Origin: Symbiodinium sp. CCMP2592 | Taxonomy: Eukaryota; Sar; Dinophyceae; Suessiales; Symbiodiniaceae | Reading direction: 5' to 3' | DNA length: 64,000 bases | Assembly: GCA_905221615.1 (NCBI GenBank) | Contig: CAJNDT010005914.1 | Location: forward strand, 1,540,556 to 1,604,555 | In this document: positions 58,663 through 64,000 of the stretch, piece by piece | How the letters are laid out: each line of letters begins with the position of its first letter | Numbering within the stretch: position 1 is the first letter of the stretch | Program-made: the position numbers and the translations under genes | The notes under the pieces: model-generated | Seen by the model: only the letters and a program-made list of their open reading frames with translations | Told to the model about the DNA's origin: nothing | Databases searched by the model: none

Positions 58663-59390
58663 ACCCCAAGCAGCTGCTGGAGAAGCTGGCCCCGGTCACC
58701 TTCGATCTTGCTCGGGGGAAGAGCCTCTGCGAGACAGTGGCCACCCTCGACTACTACCGACTTCAGCAGTCGTGGGTGCTTGAGAAGATGAAGGCGAGTG
58801 GGTCGAACTCCTGCTGTGCGGTGATATCCAAGAAAGCAGTCGCCAAAAGGCTGAAGGACCAGCTGATCCGGCAGTACCCTGAAACTGGCGACTCCGAGGG
58901 GGATGCGATGGCAGGATTCCCGACCGAGATGCAGGACACCTTCAGCTTGCAGTTCGGCCAGCGTTTGGGGGGCACAGCCTCGTTGTGGACCCGGACAGAC
59001 ATGAACTGCCCGATGCTCATGGTTTGCCTGGAGGGCAAGCTCACAGTGGGCGGGGTGCCATCGAAGCACCTGCAGGCCGCGACCTTGGCAGAGCTGCCCA
59101 AGAAGCTCGAGAAGATGAATGCCAAGGATTTGGCCCAGCTTGTGAAGACCAAGGGCTGGATGGTTCAGGTGCAGGCTCAAGGCAGCATCGTCATTCCGCC
59201 AGACACGTGCTGGTTCGAGGTTTCCTCGGGGGAGACTGTGCACAGCCTCAGGATGCTGATGGCTCGCGAGTCGCTGGCTGGGCCAATGAAAGCTTTCTTG
59301 GAGAAGATGCAGTCGGAGGGCAGTCTCCAGGATGGCGATTCTTACTCCAAGATGCTGGCATGGCTCCGAGGGAACAATGCTGCGGCATAG
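58640..59390 (+). CDS. Continuation of coiled-coil gene
   Basis: Within the open frame 58482-59390, protein-like sequence begins near REIIVDYSLNPKQLLEKLAP (58640) and runs to MLAWLRGNNAAA. The part before 58640 overlaps the previous ORF in another frame and looks spurious. Helix-rich with a compact C-terminal part (MLMVCLEGKLTVGGVPSKHL, VPPDTCWFEV-like strand segments); no known domain. Probably the C-terminal half of the protein beginning at 57229. Confidence 0.45.
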
Positions 59391-59417
59391 GCCAGCAAAA
59401 CAAAGGCCGGGGCATCG

Positions 59418-59600
59418 ATGCTGGATGACCCGAGCATCGCCCCAGCAGTGGCACCGATGCTGGATGACCGGAGCATCGCCACAGCAGTCCCACCGATGCT
59501 GGATGCACAGTGCACAGCAGAGGCGGCGATGCTGGATCGTGAGCATCGCCGCAGCAGTCCCACTGATGCTGGATGCACAGTGCACAGGGGGGGGCATTTT
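59418..59600 (+). repeat. GATGCTGGATG tandem repeats
   Basis: Four or five imperfect copies of about 33-48 bp with GATGCTGGATG...GAGCATCGCC.CAGCAGT. Non-coding or in the 3' UTR of the coiled-coil gene. Confidence 0.75.
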
Positions 59601-59907
59601 CAGAGTGAGTGCTAGGCGCTAGCTTACCAGGGTCCAGTAGTCGCACATGATGTCCATCAGAGAGATGCAAGGTAATAAGAGTGCATTTTGACCTGGGCCC
59701 GTGTTTTCCTCCATGATGCTAGCCTGACTTGAGGGGTGACCCGACCGCGAGAAAGTGATTGCTTGTGTGTGCATGTATGGATGTGTTCGTAGCTCGGCTA
59801 GTCTAGTTTGTTGCGGCACGAGGGTCCATGGATGCAAAATGTGGCTCAGAGCAGCACTCCAGCGAGGTCAGGGTACCGAGGAGAGCACAACGGGGATCCA
59901 CAATAGC

Positions 59908-60360
59908 ATGTTGCGCAGCATGGCATCCGACGAGCAACCTTCGGAATCCCCGATCTTCCCATCGCAGATTGATGTCTCCGATGGGGAGGAAGCCCTTGGC
60001 GAGACTCGTGAGAAATTTCTTCCGCTTGCTTCGCGAGGTGATGTGCTGAAGAGGAGCAAAAAGTTTTTCGAGGGAGACAAAGACCTTGAGTTATTCTGTC
60101 TCGAGCAAGAGCTCGAGACAGTTAAAGAGGAGAATGTCAAGCTCAAGCTCACGACGAAATCGCAGCAGGACTCCATCGCCGTCTTGAGCCAAAAGATCCA
60201 TCAGCTGGAGTCGTCCAAAAGCCAGGGCAGCCAGGGCGAACGGTGGTTTGGCGAGAATGAACAGTTCACCTATGTAACCAAGCGAGGAATCCAAACCTTG
60301 TTTGGCGGCTCGTCGCCGTCTCAGCCGTCGCCAAAAAAAAATCGCCAGCTCTCACCCTGA
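59908..60360 (+). CDS. Small coiled-coil protein
   Basis: The frame is open from 59755, but the sequence looks real from ATG 59908 (MLRSMASDEQPSESPIF) or 59920. An acidic DGEEALGETREKF segment leads to LELFCLEQELETVKEENVKL and then SIAVLSQKIHQLESSKS, heptad-like (coiled coil about residues 60-110). The tail is SPSQPSPKKNRQLSP, basic and Ser/Pro-rich. About 150 codons; no family recognised. Last gene before the right end of the giant element. Confidence 0.5.
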   Translation: MLRSMASDEQPSESPIFPSQIDVSDGEEALGETREKFLPLASRGDVLKRSKKFFEGDKDLELFCLEQELETVKEENVKLKLTTKSQQDSIAVLSQKIHQLESSKSQGSQGERWFGENEQFTYVTKRGIQTLFGGSSPSQPSPKKNRQLSP

Positions 60361-60531
60361 CAAGGTGTGGAGGGCATTGCAAACCAGAAGAGTTTGCAGT
60401 GCCAAAGTTTTGACGGGAGCAAAGGGCCACCAGTAGGTTTGTGTGCCGTAGTCCTAGTTTTGACTCGTGTTGACAGGCGGTTGAAAAAAACAGGGAGTCC
60501 GAGTGCCGTGTGAGTGAGAGGGGCCACCCAA

Positions 60532-60634
60532 AAACCCTAAACACCTAACCTTCAAACCTAAACCCTACCTTAAACCCTAAACCCCAAAACCCTCAACCCT
60601 TAAACCTTAACCCTAAAACCCCAAACCCTAAAGC
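60532..60634 (-). repeat. Degenerate telomere-like CCCTAAA tract
   Basis: About 13 units of CCCTAAA, CCCTTAAA, CCCAAAA and similar. The C-strand of the TTTAGGG repeat used by dinoflagellates and plants, imperfect, 0.65 kb inside the right end of the giant element. Confidence 0.8.
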
Positions 60635-61257
60635 AGAGGAAAGTTTTGTGTTTGCACCGGGTAGGGACGCAGTTCTGACACGACATTTGTGTGCGAGCTG
60701 CAAAACAAACTGTTCGCGAATACTTGAAGCATTAGTTTCATGGCTTTGTGGGCAACATCACATAAAAGTGGCTGTAAGCTGAACATACCACCGTGTCCAT
60801 CCGAATTATCGTGTAGGTGCCGCTGTTGGCACTATTTCGTAAGAATATCACTATGACGTCTGTTGCCACTTTTGGAGCCCGGGCCATTCTTATGGCGGTA
60901 ATGCATCGTTTCTATTTCTGAAATAAACACGACCCAAGTTCCATCAATTTGGTACATCTGCACCGAAAGACACCTGCACTGGCAGTGAAAATGAGGTTCT
61001 GGGCTATAACTATCATTCGAGTCTCAAGTGAAAGTGATCGCCTCCTATTGACCGGCCCGCCGCTGCTTCTGTTGATATGTAAACAAAAGCCCGGAAATAG
61101 AGAGTTTTGGAACATTTGCAATTATGAGATGAACTCATATTGTTGTTGTTGGCCTCCAAACCCAGAACCTCGTGCCGGAAATTGTGTTTACCCCAAATAT
61201 GGCCATATTTGCCCGAACCTCATAGCTTTTTGGGGTAGGGGTTTGGGTAGGTGCGCA
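60635..61257. other. Right subterminal region
   Basis: Non-coding. Includes a perfect 16-bp palindrome AAATATGG-CCATATTT at 61195-61210, about 50 bp from the right TIR; possible binding site. Confidence 0.5.
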
Positions 61258-61285
61258 TGACCCGGGCTCCAGAGCAAACACCATA
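61258..61285 (-). repeat. Right terminal inverted repeat (28 bp)
   Basis: Perfect reverse complement of 24948-24975, ending ...AGCAAACACCATA. Confidence 0.9.
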
Positions 61286-61293
61286 GTCACCAC
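61286..61293 (+). repeat. Target-site duplication, right copy
   Basis: GTCACCAC, identical to 24940-24947. Confidence 0.8.
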
Positions 61294-62115
61294 GCACTCC
61301 CTTAAGCATACAACCTTGGGGTGGCTGTCCAAGTACGGACTCTATGGAGAGACTCAATCAAACGCTTCTCTCGCACCACTCTACCGGGGCGTTGAGTACG
61401 TTAGCCTATTCTAGGGACGCTTTAAGTGGACCTTTGAGGCAATACGAGGGGCTCCTCAGACAGATACGGCTTGGAAGCTTTTCGCCAGACAGTACTCGCA
61501 GTGGGTATTGGACAGGTCGGCGATCTCAAGGACCCGGGTCTAGCCTTGGATCGTGGGACGAAGTAACACCGGAGCCGAACTTCTCAGTGCTGCCCGTTTT
61601 GCAGTCTGGAAATAAAGCAGTGAGCTCCCAGCCAGAAGCTTCACTGGCAGAACAACCGCTTAGCCCCCATACTCGCGGCGCGGATGCCTTTTTGCCACCG
61701 GCGATGGACGAAGACTCGCCCAGCGGAGCTCCGGTCAATGACAGTGCGCCGGGCTCCGAGCAGGATGAATCGGAGCCCAATCGTTTTGACCCAGACAGTC
61801 TCGAGGCCCAGCTGGCAGACGGCGTTGGTGAAGCCTTGTTGCTTGAACAGGAGGACTATGTCAGGTCCCCGACCCCCCGTCCGACAGCTCCGAGGGGTGT
61901 GCTTCAGATCGCGATTCAGGGGACGATGAGCCCACGGCGACAGAGCTACAGCTTCCGGAGGGTTTTGTAGCTATTCAGAACATCAAGTCCACTATGCTAC
62001 ATCTTTGTCGAGAGGGCGGGACCGCCCTTAAGTGCGGGCCCTAGGTTAGCAGCAATTTTGAGAAGTTGGACAAACCCGCCACAGTGTGGGTACGTTGCAG
62101 CAAGTGTTTTGCGTA
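61286..62115 (+). pseudogene. Tyrosine recombinase, 3' part
   Basis: Begins VTTHSLKHTTLGWLSKYGLY: HSLK is the His box of this YR family. A frameshift near 61345-61370 moves to the frame with LSHHSTGALSTLAYSRDALS (His/Arg-region and nucleophile Tyr in AYSRDAL, about 61395-61420) and LRQYEGLLRQIRLGSFSPDS. An acidic linker (MDEDSPSGAPVNDSAPGSEQ) follows to 61970. Then, in another frame, comes a Cys-rich tail (LHLCREGGTALKCGP, then WVRCSKCF near 62091-62115), probably zinc-binding. It joins in frame to the 5' half across the giant insertion. Several frameshifts; not functional even before the insertion, or decayed since. Confidence 0.65.
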
Positions 62116-62202
62116 TTGAAGGAGTGCACCAAGCGGTTGCAGCGCTTGCACTTGTGCCAGCAGCCTCCTTCACCTCTTCCTGCAGCCCCACTTTGCTCAA
62201 CA

Positions 62203-63508
62203 AGATGGCGAGTGCCCCAGATAGTCAACCTTTCTTTGAGCAGCATGCTACTAAGATCGGAATGGAAAGAGCTCTGTTGGACAAGTTCATAGCCGGAGGG
62301 ATCAGAACGGTCTCCCGGCGGCCTGCGCAGCGACCCCTCCTGGACAGGTCCTCACTGACGAAAAGGTAACGGCTCTGTGCAACACTCTGGGAGAGGCCAG
62401 ACCGTCGCTGGCTCAATTGACAGTCGTCAAACGCCTGCTGTTCGAGTCTCAGACCATGAGTCTGGCCCATCTGAAATCCAACATCGAGCAACAGCCCGAT
62501 TCAACCGTGAGGAAGCTGCCAGGTGCAGAGCGGGCTCAGAGGCTAGAGCTGCAAGCGACTCGCTTGGGAGGCCTCGAGATCAAGCATGACTTAGAGCCTG
62601 CTTTCTGCGTTTACGATGCGGTGACGACCCAGGTTGAGCAGGGATCCCTCAAGTACATCCACCCTAGCAGGGTGCCGACGAGGCAACAGAAGCTAGCCCA
62701 GGCCAAGCCCGCGAAGGAGCTCACTCTGGACGCCTCGGGCAATGGCTTGTCAATTCAGGATAAGCAATCTAGGGCCCTGCAGAGACGCGGTCTTGCCTAC
62801 GACTTGGTGGGGGTGCTCAGCTTCCGTGTGCATGAACGATGGCTTCAGAAGGCTTTTGCGCACATGAGCACGCCGGCACCCCCAGGATACAGCAGACCCT
62901 CTTTGCAACAGGTCCTCAGAGCTGATAGAGCTCTGTGGCTGGAACTGGCAGGGCGCCAACCGGCGCTCGCACGTTCGCCAATTAATGCTCCCTTGGCAGA
63001 AGCTCGCTGCTTGGACAAGGCCTTCGAGGAGGCTTCTCACACCATGGATGTGAACTTTCATTTCATGCCTTTGCAACAGTCACCGATTCCGCTTGAAAAT
63101 AGGGGCCATGCAGCCAGATGGCGCAAGTGGGGTGACGGCAAGGGCTTCCAGCCTCAGAAGTGGCAACGCACGGACAAGGGGAAGAACGGCTGGAAGGGCA
63201 AAGGAGAAGGAGGTTACAAAGGAAAGGACGCTTGGAAAGGAAAGGGAGAGAATCAGAAGGGTCACTACGCCAACAAGGGGTTCGACAACCGCGGGGGCAA
63301 ATCCACCACCCCCATGCCAGCGGCATTGAGAGGGGGTGTGCCGTGTGACGACTCAGGCGAGCCCATTTGCTTCGGCTTTGGGCTGGGTCAGTGCAAAGAT
63401 GCGCCGGTTGGCGGGCGTTGCGCTCGTGGGAGACACGTCTGCTGCTGGCCAGGCTGTTTCGGCAAACACGCTTTTGTAGAACACAAGAACAAGACAGCCA
63501 AAGCCTGA
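62203..63508 (+). pseudogene. Gag-like protein with Cys-rich C-terminus
   Basis: Starts at about ATG 62204 (MASAPDSQPFFEQHATKIGM) in one frame; near 62311 it shifts to the frame ending at 63508. Helical N-terminal part; central DASGNGLSIQDKQSRALQRR; then Gly/Lys/Trp repeats (KGKNGWKGKGEGGYKGKDAW, about 63178-63240), and a C-terminal Cys-rich segment ICFGFGLGQCKDAPVGGRCA then CCWPGCFGKH resembling a CCCH-type finger. This type of protein accompanies YR retroelements in dinoflagellates (recall, not a search). Probably binds element RNA. One frameshift near 62311 disables this copy. Confidence 0.55.
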
Positions 63509-63536
63509 GGGTTGCCGCCTCCCGCTGCGGTGCCGG

Positions 63537-63890
63537 ATGACGCTGCTCCGGCGGCTGAGAGGGCGCCCACCTAAGTTCACCGAAGCCTCGATTCGCGGAA
63601 CCGTGTTAGGGGTTGAGGAAGGGTCTTCATTTTTCAACAGTGATACATCGATTTTGCCTTTGGCACCAACGGCGGATGAGCCTTCGGCCTCCACTGAAGA
63701 TAGTTTTCAGACATCGGAGCTTGAGCAGTTTGACCAGACGGTTGCGGACAGGTCTGACGATCCTGTCCTGGAGAGTCAGCCGACAAAAGAGGGCCAGGTC
63801 GCCCAGCATGAAGTCACCTGCACGACCTCTCAGGCCCAGCGGGCAATAGGCCCCCACCAGCGAGGGGCTCAGGAAGAGAGGACAGTCAAG
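63537..63890 (+). CDS. Polyprotein N-terminal segment
   Basis: Open from ATG 63537 through a Ser/Asp/Glu-rich, disordered stretch (SFQTSELEQFDQTVADRSDD). No domain. It probably leads into the methyltransferase-like domain after a frame change near 63840-63890. Confidence 0.35.
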
Positions 63891-63892
63891 AG

Positions 63893-64000
63893 TATCCATT
63901 CCAGGAGTGTTGGATTCTGGAGGTGTTCGCAGGAACTGCAGGCATGGTTGCAGCCGCGGCTGCAGCCGGCATGAAGCGGTCAGTGGGTTTGGACCACATT
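63893..64000 (+). CDS. Methyltransferase-like domain, truncated by window end
   Basis: The frame reads WILEVFAGTAGM (about 63911-63946) and then GMKRSVGLDHI. FAGTAG followed by a hydrophobic strand and D is motif I (SAM-binding) of C5/DAM-like methyltransferases. In dinoflagellate retroelement polyproteins a LE.FAGTAG domain precedes RT (recall). Only about 36 codons are visible. Confidence 0.55.

Larger units (their letters stand above)
24948..61285 (+). mobile_element. Giant TIR transposon, 36.3 kb, hAT-like
   Basis: Boundaries are set by perfect 28-bp terminal inverted repeats and an 8-bp flanking duplication. The insertion interrupts a tyrosine recombinase whose two halves rejoin in frame once the insert and one duplication are removed. 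A 1479-codon transposase-like ORF begins 418 bp inside the left end. The interior holds an SR/zinc-finger gene, two LINE-type USP ORFs, a C5 DNA methyltransferase, coiled-coil ORFs, three 12-bp minisatellites and a telomere-like tract. The LINEs may be later insertions into the transposon; the methyltransferase and coiled-coil genes could be its own cargo. Alternative: two short TIR elements flanking unrelated DNA. The single 8-bp duplication at the outer ends argues for one unit. Confidence 0.75.
61286..64000 (+). mobile_element. Second YR retroelement, 3' part
   Basis: Continues the element cut at 24947: recombinase C-terminal half, a Cys-containing tail, a gag-like protein and the start of a methyltransferase-like domain. 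It runs beyond the window. The order (recombinase before gag) differs from the element at 1263-8529. Confidence 0.65.

Noticed and set aside
57795..59597. 600-codon minus-strand ORF opposite the coiled-coil gene
   Set aside because: It mirrors the GAG/AAG-biased codons of the plus-strand coiled coil, giving Leu/Phe/Ser-rich sequence without motifs; a shadow frame.
1..64000. tRNA, rRNA, bacterial promoters or terminators
   Set aside because: I looked for cloverleaf-like and conserved rRNA segments by eye and saw none; a covariance-model search (for example tRNAscan) was not possible.

Overview
The window looks like nuclear DNA of a dinoflagellate, probably a Suessiales/Symbiodinium-like alga. 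This is inferred from gene families, not from any rRNA or spliced-leader sequence. The tyrosine-recombinase retroelements, the giant intronless retrotransposon ORFs, the SR/KE-rich proteins and the degenerate CCCTAAA (TTTAGGG-type) repeat all fit that group. I see no rRNA, tRNA, CRISPR or bacterial-type operon. Almost all of the 64 kb is mobile DNA in several nested layers.

Layout. (1) 1263-8529 is a decayed DIRS-type retrotransposon with gag-like, RT, RNase H, methyltransferase-like and tyrosine recombinase (YR) regions. Its split direct repeats are arranged A1...B1-A2-B2, the layout of Ngaro/PAT elements. (2) 8.5-20 kb is a graveyard. It holds LINE endonuclease fragments on both strands, a 5'-truncated LINE (13.09-15.56 kb), GGTTTCC-rich tandem repeats, and a 1.9-kb inverted-repeat element carrying three 562-bp tandem units. 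(3) A second YR retroelement starts near 20.6-21.3 kb (SR-rich protein, 'HGTS' domain, YR N-terminal half). It is cut at base 24947 and resumes at base 61286 (YR C-terminal half, gag-like protein, start of a methyltransferase-like domain running off the end).

(4) What cuts it is a 36,338-bp segment, 24948-61285. It has perfect 28-bp terminal inverted repeats and an 8-bp target duplication (GTCACCAC). Removing the segment and one duplication rejoins the recombinase in frame immediately before its catalytic His codon. Just inside the left end is a 1479-codon ORF resembling an hAT-like transposase, so the whole segment is best read as a giant DNA transposon. Its contents are a 39-bp repeat array, an SR/zinc-finger protein, two enormous LINE-type ORFs, a C5-cytosine DNA methyltransferase, coiled-coil proteins and a telomere-like tract.

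(5) The two LINE ORFs (4610 and 2078 codons) share one architecture: AP-type endonuclease, reverse transcriptase, a series of C2H2 zinc fingers, then a C-terminal ubiquitin-specific-protease (USP/C19) domain. In both, about 1 kb between fingers and USP is open in two frames. The +1 frame encodes a recognisably homologous protein of 320-349 codons, and a third decayed copy near 14.3-15.4 kb supports it. The longer ORF also has a canonical PAM2-like (PABP-binding) motif and about 20 in-frame copies of the near-palindrome GAGGNATCCTC. Both LINE ORFs are bounded by 12-bp CCCGCCACTGTC minisatellites. The giant composite transposon and the USP-LINEs with their overlapping gene are the most likely undescribed systems here.

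Many eukaryotic starts cannot be fixed from sequence alone. Where an open frame begins upstream of any ATG, I give the first in-frame ATG in the text.
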